This document shows positions 1 to 5,420 of a DNA stretch of 8,405 nucleotides, one piece after another. The position numbers were made by a program, and so were the translations under genes. Source of the DNA: Anaerolineales bacterium UBA2232 (lineage in GTDB: Bacteria > Chloroflexota > Anaerolineae > UBA2200); contig DDYO01000017.1 of assembly GCA_002348045.1 (NCBI GenBank), positions 1 to 8,405 on the forward strand, read 5' to 3'. The notes below the pieces were generated by a model. It was not told the DNA's origin. It was given only the letters and a program-made list of their open reading frames with translations, and did no database searches. Position 1 is the first letter of the stretch; each line of letters starts with the position of its first letter.

Positions 1-139
1 CCAGCGTGCGGCCCACGGCCAGGCCCGATCCCACAGTGGCCTCATCCGGGATGATGGGTAGCTTGATGGGTTGTCACCACACTCTCGATGTACAAACAAG
101 CAGCTAAGCTATGCCTGACGCAACTACCGAGGATGGAGC
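1..139. other. Unassigned left edge
   Basis: No gene can be assigned here. On the plus strand an open frame enters from the left edge and stops at 105-107. On the minus strand a GC-rich-codon frame runs off the left edge, but it is closed upstream by a TGA near position 80 and lacks an early start codon. Either could be the remnant of a neighbouring gene. A direct repeat GATGGGT lies at 53-59 and 65-71. The 130 bases just before the first gene show no clear promoter hexamers. Confidence 0.2.
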
Positions 140-355
140 ATGGCGACCTGGGGATTCAGTGAAAGTGCGGATAAACAATGTCCGCAATGCGGCTCAATTT
201 ATGCTGTCAAGTACCACCAAGTTCCAGTCAAAGATGTGGACTCCGCTGACTGCTTCGTCTGTGGTATCGAGTTGGATCGGTGGAAATCTACTCGATACCC
301 CATCTATACCTTGAAAGAGCGTGGGCAGTGGCCGAAGCAGAACGACAACCCCTGA
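140..355 (+). CDS. Small zinc-finger-like protein (CxxC...CxxC)
   Basis: This is a 71-residue protein with two CxxC pairs, C14/C17 (CPQCG) and C38/C41 (CFVCG), a typical four-cysteine zinc knuckle. After the second pair comes a conserved-looking segment with W48, R52 and Y53. There is no signal peptide or membrane segment, so it is probably cytosolic. The ATG at 140 was chosen because GAGGA (129-133) lies 6 nt upstream; the ATG at 111 opens a different frame that lacks the cysteine pattern. The gene is convergent with the FRG gene, with about 50 bp between their stops. Small proteins of this design are common hypothetical genes in proteobacterial islands. Its role is unknown; it could bind nucleic acid or only be zinc-stabilised. 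Codon use is less GC-rich than in the helicase and integrase genes, which fits a separate acquisition. Confidence 0.75.
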   Translation: MATWGFSESADKQCPQCGSIYAVKYHQVPVKDVDSADCFVCGIELDRWKSTRYPIYTLKERGQWPKQNDNP

Positions 356-363
356 CAAGCGAC

Positions 364-379
364 TGTCCACGGCTGTGGA
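364..379. repeat. Short hairpin between convergent genes
   Basis: TCCAC (366-370) and GTGGA (375-379) flank a 4-nt loop, between the stop of the small zinc-finger gene and the convergent FRG gene stop at 408. There is no T-run, so it is at best a weak terminator. Confidence 0.25.
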
Positions 380-407
380 GTTGGGTGAGAAAAAGCAGGG
401 GAGCCCC

Positions 408-1259
408 CTAGTACAGCTCAGTCCGTAGCGCCTCAAACTCCCATCGTAGGAACCGCCCAAGGCCAACGATGTCTGGAAACAGAGATTTCGCACTCACGCC
501 CTTCTCCTCGGACAGAAATCTCAAAATGTCTCGCTTGCGGCTGGCCCGGATGATGTGACGACCAAACGACTGACCTGTACGCTCATTTCCATGACGTAAG
601 GTCGCGAGCCTCCAAAGGAGCTGGGCATGGTCAACAGTTGCATTGTCGCTTGCCGTCAATCGTCCATGCTGAGCTGCGAGGCGCGCATTGGACGCGGGCT
701 CGACTACCGCCAGTAACGGCATCCCCCACCTCGGGTGGTACTCGGCAGGGCGTCCGCCAATCGAGGCGGCAATGCGCTCCCGTACTGCCGACGCTGGTAG
801 CTCATCCGGCGTCAAGTCAAGTAGTGAGCTATCCACAAACCAGAGCTCCGCATCCTTGCTGGCGCTGGACGCACACGCGAAATATGCGGCCACCCAGACA
901 CTCGCGGACCAATCGAGTAAACGGCTCGGTACCTCGTAGTGCTGCATAAGACTCAGCACGTCTACATCCGATCGCGCCCCAACATCATCAGCTGACGGCA
1001 TATCAGCAGGCAACGTCTTGAGGTCGCGATAGTGCGTCCGGAAATTCCCAATCAGTCGGCGCTCCAACAACGCGGCAGCGTCGTGGGCGCCACCTTGGGT
1101 AGCACGGGCCAATGTGGGCTGAAGGTTTGCGTAAGTCTCGGCCTGCCCTCTGAAGAGCATTGGCCCTTGCTCAACATTCAGACGCTCCAAATGCTCGGCC
1201 CAGGTCATCAGGTCTGACGGGGATGCAATCTCTGCGCGGGTGATCTCTGTGAGGTTCAT
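408..1259 (-). CDS. FRG domain-containing protein
   Basis: This 283-residue protein carries the signatures of the FRG family (named for its N-terminal F/Y-R-G motif). LFRGQ is at 35-39, followed by a Leu/Pro-rich stretch. QHYEVPSRLLDW at 106-117 leads into a hydrophobic helix (VWVAAYFA), and a C-terminal SLFPDIVGLGRFL is typical of the family end. There is no signal peptide, so it is probably cytosolic. The molecular activity of FRG proteins is not established; they are often found scattered in accessory regions. The frame stays open upstream to 1352, but I place the start at ATG 1259. An AGG sits about 6 nt upstream, the domain follows directly, and the extension would cover a perfect inverted repeat that looks like a leader or operator. 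No partner gene shares its strand, so it appears to be a single-gene unit. Confidence 0.85.
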   Translation of the reverse strand: MNLTEITRAEIASPSDLMTWAEHLERLNVEQGPMLFRGQAETYANLQPTLARATQGGAHDAAALLERRLIGNFRTHYRDLKTLPADMPSADDVGARSDVDVLSLMQHYEVPSRLLDWSASVWVAAYFACASSASKDAELWFVDSSLLDLTPDELPASAVRERIAASIGGRPAEYHPRWGMPLLAVVEPASNARLAAQHGRLTASDNATVDHAQLLWRLATLRHGNERTGQSFGRHIIRASRKRDILRFLSEEKGVSAKSLFPDIVGLGRFLRWEFEALRTELY

Positions 1260-1279
1260 GATTACCTGAAGATAGGAAC

Positions 1280-1311
1280 GGCAACATCCACCGTCTCCAG
1301 ATGATGTTGCC
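1280..1311 (-). promoter_or_regulatory. Perfect 9-bp inverted repeat in FRG gene leader
   Basis: GGCAACATC (1280-1288) and GATGTTGCC (1303-1311) are perfect complements around a 14-nt centre. The repeat ends 20 bp upstream of the chosen FRG start at 1259. It could be an operator or a 5'-leader hairpin controlling that gene. It also argues against translation starting at 1352. Confidence 0.5.
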
Positions 1312-1636
1312 ACAAGGGGCCTGCCCATCGGAGCATCAAAGGCCCCCACCACCTCCGCAGCCGGTTCTCCGGCGTCGCATAGCGGTCAGTCCCGAGCCTC
1401 TCCCCCTCGCGCTACCCCTCACTCGTCCGGCCATTCCAAGGCTACGGCGTGCCCTTGCCTGCACCTCCGGCTAGGCCCCATGAACAGCGGCTGCAGCACC
1501 TCCGATCAAGTTACAAAAGACACACAAAGATACAAATTCAATTTTTCCGAGGGCGTTATGCGCTCCAGCTGGCCCGTTTACCCATGTGGCCTGCGCAATT
1601 CCGCCCGAGCACACAAAAACTAGGGAGAAATTCCAC
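1312..1636. other. Intergenic region with AT-rich patch
   Basis: I see no convincing gene here. A GC hairpin GCCGG-TTCT-CCGGC lies at 1370-1383. An AT-rich patch at about 1505-1550 stands out from the GC-rich surroundings and is a reasonable place for a rightward promoter, though no clear -35/-10 pair is visible. Short ORFs here have no good ribosome sites. The frame of the small ORF at 1637 is open back to a TGA at 1481-1483, so translation from a non-ATG start such as GTG 1586 is possible. Confidence 0.4.
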
Positions 1637-1858
1637 ATGGTAAAAAATTTGACCCATTTTTCGCTGTATTTGCCCTCAAAAGGGCAATTTCAGGAAATGG
1701 ACGGGGAGGCGTCCCATTCAGTCCGCTACTGGCTGAATCGGGAGATTTGTAACAGTGCCCGAGGCGCATTTGATGCTCCGAGCACCTTGGCAGCAGCACC
1801 TGGCTCGGGTCGCTGCTCGCTGCCTGGGCGCAACGCAATGACGTTCGTTGCCCGCTAA
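1637..1858 (+). CDS. Doubtful small ORF, possibly Ash/Icd-like leader ORF
   Basis: This would be a 73-residue ORF starting with MVKN, with AGGGAG (1622-1627) 9 nt before the ATG. A GTG at 1586 would extend it. It has no obvious domain. From memory only, the C-terminal composition (GAFDAP, GSGR, MTFVAR) resembles small ORFs annotated near the helicase of P4-like islands as Ash or Icd-like proteins; I cannot verify this. A terminator-like hairpin sits 33 bp inside the ORF, which is odd for a simple gene and would fit an RNA leader or attenuation region, as known for phage P4 immunity. The ORF may therefore be a transcribed but weakly translated RNA. It is followed by the coiled-coil/helicase module on the same strand. 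Confidence 0.35.
   Translation: MVKNLTHFSLYLPSKGQFQEMDGEASHSVRYWLNREICNSARGAFDAPSTLAAAPGSGRCSLPGRNAMTFVAR
1670..1690 (+). terminator. Terminator-like hairpin inside leader ORF
   Basis: TTGCCCT (1670-1676), loop CAAA and AGGGCAA (1681-1687) form a perfect 7-bp stem, followed by TTT (1688-1690). The T-run is short. Its place early in the transcribed region suggests attenuation rather than gene-end termination (inference). Confidence 0.45.
1716..1738. repeat. Inverted repeat ATTCAG/CTGAAT
   Basis: ATTCAG (1716-1721) and CTGAAT (1733-1738) enclose an 11-nt loop. An alternative inner stem CAGT/ACTG (1719-1722 and 1728-1731) competes with it. The site lies in the same doubtful ORF and could be part of a structured RNA. 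Confidence 0.3.
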
Positions 1859-1892
1859 CTCTCCCAGTTTATCTCACATCTCACGCATGACC

Positions 1893-1941
1893 GCCGCCTA
1901 CATGCACGGCGGCCTGCGCATCACCCAAAGAGTCAATCATG
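1893..1941 (+). promoter_or_regulatory. Leader of coiled-coil gene: hairpin plus shared motif
   Basis: A perfect hairpin GCCGCC (1893-1898)/GGCGGC (1908-1913) is followed by ACGGCGGCCTGCGCAT then CACCCAA, and by TCAATCATG covering the start codon. Nearly the same order of elements precedes the helicase gene at 2274-2336. The AAAGAG (1927-1932) may serve as the ribosome site, 6 nt before ATG 1939. Confidence 0.5.
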
Positions 1942-2193
1942 AATAACCAAGACCAACTGAACCTCACTCTGCAAACTGTCTGCCTCATGCAGCAAAACCA
2001 GATGCTCAAGCAGCAGAACGTCATGCTGCGCGATCTCATGGATCACATGGACGCAGTAGGTGACCGGCTGTGGCGTATGGATCGCCGTCTCACCACCCCG
2101 CTGGTGGGTCAGGCCGGGACGCGCAAGCGGACGGCCAAGAAGCGCCGTCTGGCCCGCAAGCAGTCTGCCGCTCGCAAGCGCTCAGGTAAGTAG
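1939..2193 (+). CDS. Small coiled-coil protein with basic C-terminal tail
   Basis: This is an 84-residue protein. Residues 1-50 are rich in Leu, Met, Gln and Asn with heptad-like spacing (LNLTLQTVCLMQQNQML, then MLRDLMDHMD), suggesting a coiled coil and oligomerisation. Residues 58-84 are very rich in Lys and Arg (KRTAKKRR, ARKQ, ARKRSGK), resembling a histone-like or other nucleic-acid-binding tail. There is no signal peptide. It sits on the same strand as the RepA-like helicase, 152 bp upstream, and shares a leader motif with it. That suggests joint control and a possible accessory role in replication or DNA packaging of the element (inference). I do not recognise a named family. It could equally be a small structural or regulatory protein, but open frame, start context and codon use support a real gene. 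Confidence 0.65.
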   Translation: MNNQDQLNLTLQTVCLMQQNQMLKQQNVMLRDLMDHMDAVGDRLWRMDRRLTTPLVGQAGTRKRTAKKRRLARKQSAARKRSGK

Positions 2194-2210
2194 GCATGAC
2201 CTAAAGCGAT

Positions 2211-2226
2211 AGGGGCTCCGGCCCCT
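2211..2226 (+). repeat. GC hairpin after coiled-coil gene
   Basis: AGGGGC (2211-2216), loop TCCG, GCCCCT (2221-2226) form a perfect 6-bp stem 18 bp after the stop codon. No T-run follows. It could be a partial terminator or an RNA-stabilising hairpin between the small gene and the helicase gene. Confidence 0.45.
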
Positions 2227-2273
2227 GTCTATCCGCATGTCGCAGGGCGCTCACACGCCAATCTACCGGCGAT

Positions 2274-2336
2274 CGGGCAAGGCAACTGTCTGCCCGTCTC
2301 ACGGCGTCTTGCGCATGTCACCCAACATTCAATGAG
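2274..2336 (+). promoter_or_regulatory. Leader of helicase gene: hairpin plus shared motif
   Basis: CGGGCA (2274-2279) and TGCCCG (2291-2296) form a hairpin. Then come ACGGCGTCTTGCGCAT (2301-2316), GTCACCCAA and TCAATGAG. The motif matches the leader at 1906-1941 apart from two substitutions and a 2-nt insertion in its core. No strong Shine-Dalgarno is visible before ATG 2346; GAG at 2334-2336 is the best candidate. Confidence 0.5.
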
Positions 2337-2345
2337 AAAACATAT

Positions 2346-3980
2346 ATGTCCATGCATCAAGTCAACCCCGCTGACCACTTTGGGGCCAATCGCAACCTCA
2401 ACAACTACGTGGCGAAACAGGTCGTGGCCCAAGCGCTGAGGCTCAACACCACGCCGAGCCCCACGGAAAACGAGCAGGCGGACGCCGCTGGCGCTCCCCC
2501 CAGCCGGGAAGCTGAACCGGTGCTCGTGTCCTCGACGGTAGCTCCTGCACCCGTATCTGAATCCGAAGAGGCATCGCCCCCGCGCCAGTACGCCGGAGAA
2601 GCTCAACTCATGGCTGCCATCCTCGATTGGCAGCGCAATCTGCGCAAGGAGCTGGAGGCCGACAATCTGGCAACCGAGCACCCGCCCGCTGGCAGTGATA
2701 GCAACGACATGGCGAAGCTGGTCGTCGCCCAAGCTGTGGGGCGCCAGCCCGAGCCGAACCCGAAGGAAGACGAGCAGGCGGAAACCGCTCCCGGCCAGGA
2801 AGCTGAACCTCTGCTCGTGTCCTCAATGGCGCAACCTGCACCCAAACTGGAAGAAGCAGATGTGCCCCCTGCGTCTCCGCCTCCGCACCAATTGCCCGCG
2901 CCTACCCTGCCGCTCCCGCCTGGGGTAAAGCGCGGGCTGCCCACTCATACCTCGCAGGACTTCCGCCATCTGCCCCGGCATGTCTGGCTGGTGCGGGATG
3001 TGTTCCATGGGGGCGAGGTCATCATCCTGTGGGGCGAGTCCCAGGCGGGCAAGACCGCGCTGCTGCTCGATATGGTGGCGGCTGTTGCGAGTGGATCAGA
3101 CTGGGCAGGGCATCCCGTGACCCGCACGAATGTGATCTATGTAGCTCTGGAAGGGCAGATCGGGGTGCGTACCCGCGTGCAAGCACTGGAGCACGACCGG
3201 GGCGTCAGCCACCTGGAAGGCATCCACTATGTCTTCAATCCCTGCAACGTCGCCAGTGAGGCGGACGTCAACGAACTGGCACTGACGGCGCTGAAGCACA
3301 AGGCCAAGTTCATCGTGATCGACACGCTGTCAGCGTCCATCGCCGGGACGGCAGAAGAGAACAGCAACTCCGCCATGGCAGGGATGATCGCCAACGTGCA
3401 GCGCCTGACCCAGATGACCGGGGCGGCGGTGCTGCTCGTGCACCATTGCGGCAATGACCCTCGGCGGGGAGCGCGCGGCGCGTATGCGCTGCACGCGAAT
3501 CCGGACGTGTCCATCGAAGTGGGCCGCTCGGGCGAAGATCGCTACTGGCGCTTGGATAAGGGCCGTGATGGTGAACCGGCAGGCGGGCGGTTCAAGATCG
3601 AGGGGATCAGTTTCCAGCCTGCGCACGAAGCGGAGCCCCTGAAATCCATCGTAGTGCGACATGTCGAGGATGCAGAGGCTCCGGCGGCCCTGCCATCCCC
3701 CAAGACCAAGGCACAGGAGCGAGCCGATGAGGCACTGAAGGCAATCACCTTGCATCTGCGCGTGGCAGGCATCGGCGTCGATGGCGAACAGTCTCCCGGA
3801 GAGGCGACCCATGAAGCCATCAACAAGGTTGTCGCGCAAGCATTCAAGGACAAGTGCGACAGCGGTGAAGAAGGCTATGGCAGTAACCACCGCGCCAAGA
3901 ATGTGCGAGAGGCGATCCAGTCCCTGATCGATGCCGGACTCCTGATCCTGCATGAGGGTAAGGTGCGTCTGCCACACTGA
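2346..3980 (+). CDS. RepA-like hexameric helicase / AAA family ATPase
   Basis: This is a 544-residue protein with a RecA-like core at about 205-400. Walker A is GESQAGKT (230-237), the glutamate motif YVALEG is at 265-270, and Walker B IVIDTLS is at 323-329. LVHHCGNDPRRGARG at 364-378 corresponds to the HH...RG segment of RSF1010 RepA-type and related DnaB-like helicases. The C-terminal ~80 residues look like a small helical or winged-helix domain. Residues 1-200 are a Pro/Glu/Ala-rich linker containing an internal duplication: VVAQA at 26-30 and 126-130, with DEQA/NEQA and EAEP-LVSS blocks in both. A third VVAQA lies at 495-499 in the C-terminal domain. The likely role is DNA unwinding in replication of the mobile element. 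A primase domain is not visible. The long N-terminal linker is longer than in typical RepA-like proteins. Confidence 0.85.
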   Translation: MSMHQVNPADHFGANRNLNNYVAKQVVAQALRLNTTPSPTENEQADAAGAPPSREAEPVLVSSTVAPAPVSESEEASPPRQYAGEAQLMAAILDWQRNLRKELEADNLATEHPPAGSDSNDMAKLVVAQAVGRQPEPNPKEDEQAETAPGQEAEPLLVSSMAQPAPKLEEADVPPASPPPHQLPAPTLPLPPGVKRGLPTHTSQDFRHLPRHVWLVRDVFHGGEVIILWGESQAGKTALLLDMVAAVASGSDWAGHPVTRTNVIYVALEGQIGVRTRVQALEHDRGVSHLEGIHYVFNPCNVASEADVNELALTALKHKAKFIVIDTLSASIAGTAEENSNSAMAGMIANVQRLTQMTGAAVLLVHHCGNDPRRGARGAYALHANPDVSIEVGRSGEDRYWRLDKGRDGEPAGGRFKIEGISFQPAHEAEPLKSIVVRHVEDAEAPAALPSPKTKAQERADEALKAITLHLRVAGIGVDGEQSPGEATHEAINKVVAQAFKDKCDSGEEGYGSNHRAKNVREAIQSLIDAGLLILHEGKVRLPH

Positions 3981-4000
3981 CCCTAGCCTCCCACTCCCCA

Positions 4001-4043
4001 CGCCCCCTCCCCTAAAGGGGGAGAGGGGGCGGGGGAGCGGGGG
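4001..4043 (+). terminator. GC hairpin fused to G-quadruplex-like G runs
   Basis: Bases 4001-4009 pair with 4023-4031 (9 bp), with two more G-C pairs after one mismatch, 20 bp after the helicase stop. No T-run follows, so it is not a classic intrinsic terminator. The right arm is part of four runs of five G (4017-4021, 4025-4029, 4031-4035, 4039-4043) with linkers of 3, 1 and 3 nt, a strong G-quadruplex pattern that would compete with the hairpin. It may stop transcription, block 3' exonucleases, or be a chromosomal REP-like repeat of the kind common in GC-rich proteobacteria. Confidence 0.55.
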
Positions 4044-4156
4044 ACTGGCTGGGCGGTCGGAATGTGGGACGCCTGGAAGGTGGATCTGGCCCAAACCTGG
4101 AAAGTCATCCAGTGATAACCGGGCGACTGAGCCCTGACACCCTGGCCACCAGCAAT

Positions 4157-4192
4157 GGGCCGTCTGGGTATCTACTGGACCCAGACAGGCCC
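4157..4192. repeat. Bulged 13-bp inverted repeat
   Basis: GGGCC (4157-4161) plus GTCTGGGT (4162-4169) pair with ACCCAGAC (4179-4186) and GGCCC (4188-4192), with one bulged A at 4187 and a 9-nt loop. It lies between the convergent helicase and XRE genes and lacks a T-run on either side. Possible roles are termination, a single-strand initiation site for the helicase system, or a recombination site. None is proven. Confidence 0.5.
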
Positions 4193-4335
4193 GGTGAATG
4201 GTAGCCAAATACCTGAGCCGTGGGGCATATCTCCAGCCGCGCTCTCGGCTCCCTGGCTAACTGCACCGGAGATGCTGAGCCACTACCGCCGACCAAGAGC
4301 CCTAGCAATCAACAGAGTCACCGCGTCGCCAATAC

Positions 4336-4581
4336 TCAAGTCGGCGGCTCTCTCAATAGCCTATCGAGAGCCAGTCCTGGCCGAACACCGCACGTCACAC
4401 ACCACCGCGCAAAGATCAGCACATCCACGTAATTCTCGCCACGCTCAAGCTTGGACACGTAGGACTGGCCCACGCCCAATTGCTCCGCAATTGCGGTCTG
4501 AGTCAGATTGGCCTTGACGCGCATAGCGCGCAACGATTCCCTTACTGCTTCGTAATCAGCATGGTAAAGGGACGTGGACAT
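4336..4581 (-). CDS. XRE-family HTH transcriptional regulator
   Basis: This is an 81-residue single-domain Cro/C1-type helix-turn-helix protein. The helix-turn-helix covers about residues 26-48: LTQTAIAEQLGVGQSYVSKLERG, with TQTAIAEQL as the first helix, GVG as the turn and QSYVSKLERG as the recognition helix. The frame is open to TTG 4587, two codons earlier; ATG 4581 is preferred as the conventional start, although its upstream sequence gives only a weak ribosome site (GGGG directly adjacent). A leaderless or poorly translated message is possible. It is divergent from the DUF1643 gene with a 94-bp shared intergenic region that contains a perfect palindrome, so it probably represses itself and that gene. 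It may control other element functions, as such regulators often do in prophages and satellites (inference). Confidence 0.85.
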   Translation of the reverse strand: MSTSLYHADYEAVRESLRAMRVKANLTQTAIAEQLGVGQSYVSKLERGENYVDVLIFARWCVTCGVRPGLALDRLLREPPT

Positions 4582-4593
4582 CCCCAAATCGTC

Positions 4594-4625
4594 TAGTCAC
4601 ATTCGGAATAGTCGTAATGCGACTA
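4594..4625. promoter_or_regulatory. Candidate operator between xre and DUF1643 genes
   Basis: TAGTCG-TAATG-CGACTA (4609-4625) is a perfect palindrome with a 5-nt centre. An extra half-site TAGTC lies at 4594-4598. The arrangement is typical for binding of a dimeric XRE repressor in a divergent promoter region. A possible rightward -10 (TAAGAT, 4634-4639) lies just downstream, so a bound repressor would cover the promoter. Confidence 0.55.
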
Positions 4626-4675
4626 AGTGGATGTAAGATTTATTTGGCATCACAGACCACGCCGTCACGGGTGCC

Positions 4676-5200
4676 ATGAAACACATGCATCTGAAAGGCA
4701 CTATGTACGAGATCTACCACTCCGAGCACGACGACCAGTGGCGCTACACCCTGGGCACCATCGGCAAGCGTCCGCTCATCACCATCGGCCTCAATCCCAG
4801 CACCGCCACCCAGGAGAAACTGGACAACACAGTCACCAAGGTGGAGAAAGTGGCCCAGCAATGTGGATTCGACAGTTTCATCATGCTGAACCTCTACCCG
4901 GTGCGGGCCACCGATCCCCAAGACCTGCCGTCCAAGCCTGCGCCCATGGCCTGCGAGCGCAATCTGGAAGAAATCGAGAAGATCGTTGCCCAGTACCCCA
5001 ATCCCACCATCTGGGCTGCCTGGGGTGAGTTGGTGATGAACCGCCCGTACCTCTACCGCACCCGGGACGAGCTATTCCAGCGGCTGCAGAAATACCACCC
5101 TCAGTGGCGCCGATTCGGTGAACTGACGGCCAATGGTCATCCGCGCCACCCGCGTGGCCTGAGCTATAGCTGGACGCTGGAACCCTACGAACTGGCCTGA
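4676..5200 (+). CDS. DUF1643 domain-containing protein
   Basis: This is a 174-residue protein with the DUF1643 pattern: ITIGLNPSTAT (35-45), then a DN-T pair at 50-52, LNLYPVRATDP (71-81), TIWAAWGEL, and a C-terminal NGHPRHP motif. There is no signal peptide or membrane segment. The biochemical activity of DUF1643 proteins is not known; they occur widely in proteobacteria, phages and islands. The ATG at 4676 is the longest start but has a weak ribosome site. ATG 4703, preceded by GAAAGG, would remove nine residues and keep all motifs. It is divergent from the XRE gene, with a candidate operator between them, and is followed by a perfect hairpin, so it looks like a single repressor-controlled gene. 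Confidence 0.85.
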   Translation: MKHMHLKGTMYEIYHSEHDDQWRYTLGTIGKRPLITIGLNPSTATQEKLDNTVTKVEKVAQQCGFDSFIMLNLYPVRATDPQDLPSKPAPMACERNLEEIEKIVAQYPNPTIWAAWGELVMNRPYLYRTRDELFQRLQKYHPQWRRFGELTANGHPRHPRGLSYSWTLEPYELA

Positions 5201-5207
5201 ACAGATG

Positions 5208-5225
5208 GCGGGTAGGTCTACCCGC
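5208..5225 (+). terminator. Hairpin after DUF1643 gene
   Basis: GCGGGTA (5208-5214), loop GGTC, TACCCGC (5219-5225) form a perfect 7-bp stem starting 7 bp after the stop codon. No T-run follows, so termination efficiency is uncertain, but position and stem strength suggest the end of the transcript. Confidence 0.55.
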
Positions 5226-5356
5226 TGCCCTCCCCTCCATGCTCCCCATCGCCAGGGAGTCTCCGTGTCTCGCGTCGCAAGAAAAATTGCCCCTTGTATC
5301 GTCCCTCAAGACAGCGCGCCCACTCCGGACACCCCCTCTCCGCCTCTGAAAAAAGC

Positions 5357-5420
5357 TATTGAAAATCAATAACATAGGAGTCATTGATATGAAATTGATA
5401 GCAACCAGCTCAATAGAATT
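5357..5420 (+). promoter_or_regulatory. ATTGA/TCAAT motif cluster around start of integrase operon
   Basis: This AT-rich stretch contains a perfect palindrome TATTGA-AAA-TCAATA (5357-5371), then CATTGATA, AATTGATA and CTCAATAGAATTGG. ATTGA-type motifs thus recur about every 10-15 bp across the start of the ORF at 5389. It could be an operator array, a promoter region, or arm-type recombinase sites beside the integrase gene. TAGGAG (5375-5380) lies inside it as the ribosome site for ATG 5389. Confidence 0.45.

Larger units (their letters stand above)
3981..4335. other. Structured gap between helicase and xre genes
   Basis: No gene is supported in this 355-bp gap; the plus-strand ORF starting at 4155 runs antisense through the XRE gene and is not believable. 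The gap holds a GC hairpin with a G-run cluster (4001-4043) and a bulged 13-bp hairpin (4157-4192), listed separately. The rest shows no clear signal. Confidence 0.5.

Noticed and set aside
111..314. Plus-strand ORF of 67 codons
   Set aside because: Out of frame with the CxxC protein that covers the same bases and has the better start context.
1260..1352. N-terminal extension of the FRG protein
   Set aside because: Would translate through a perfect inverted repeat; ATG 1259 starts just before the domain and has an AGG upstream.
3330..4208. Long minus-strand ORF antisense to the helicase
   Set aside because: A shadow of GC-rich coding sequence; no recognisable motifs and the plus strand encodes a clear ATPase.
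4346..4372. Inverted repeat GGCTCTC/GAGAGCC
   Set aside because: Lies inside the coding end of the XRE gene with a 13-nt loop and no T-run; probably chance or minor.
4155..4517. Plus-strand 120-codon ORF
   Set aside because: Runs antisense through the XRE gene, has no domain and no good ribosome site.
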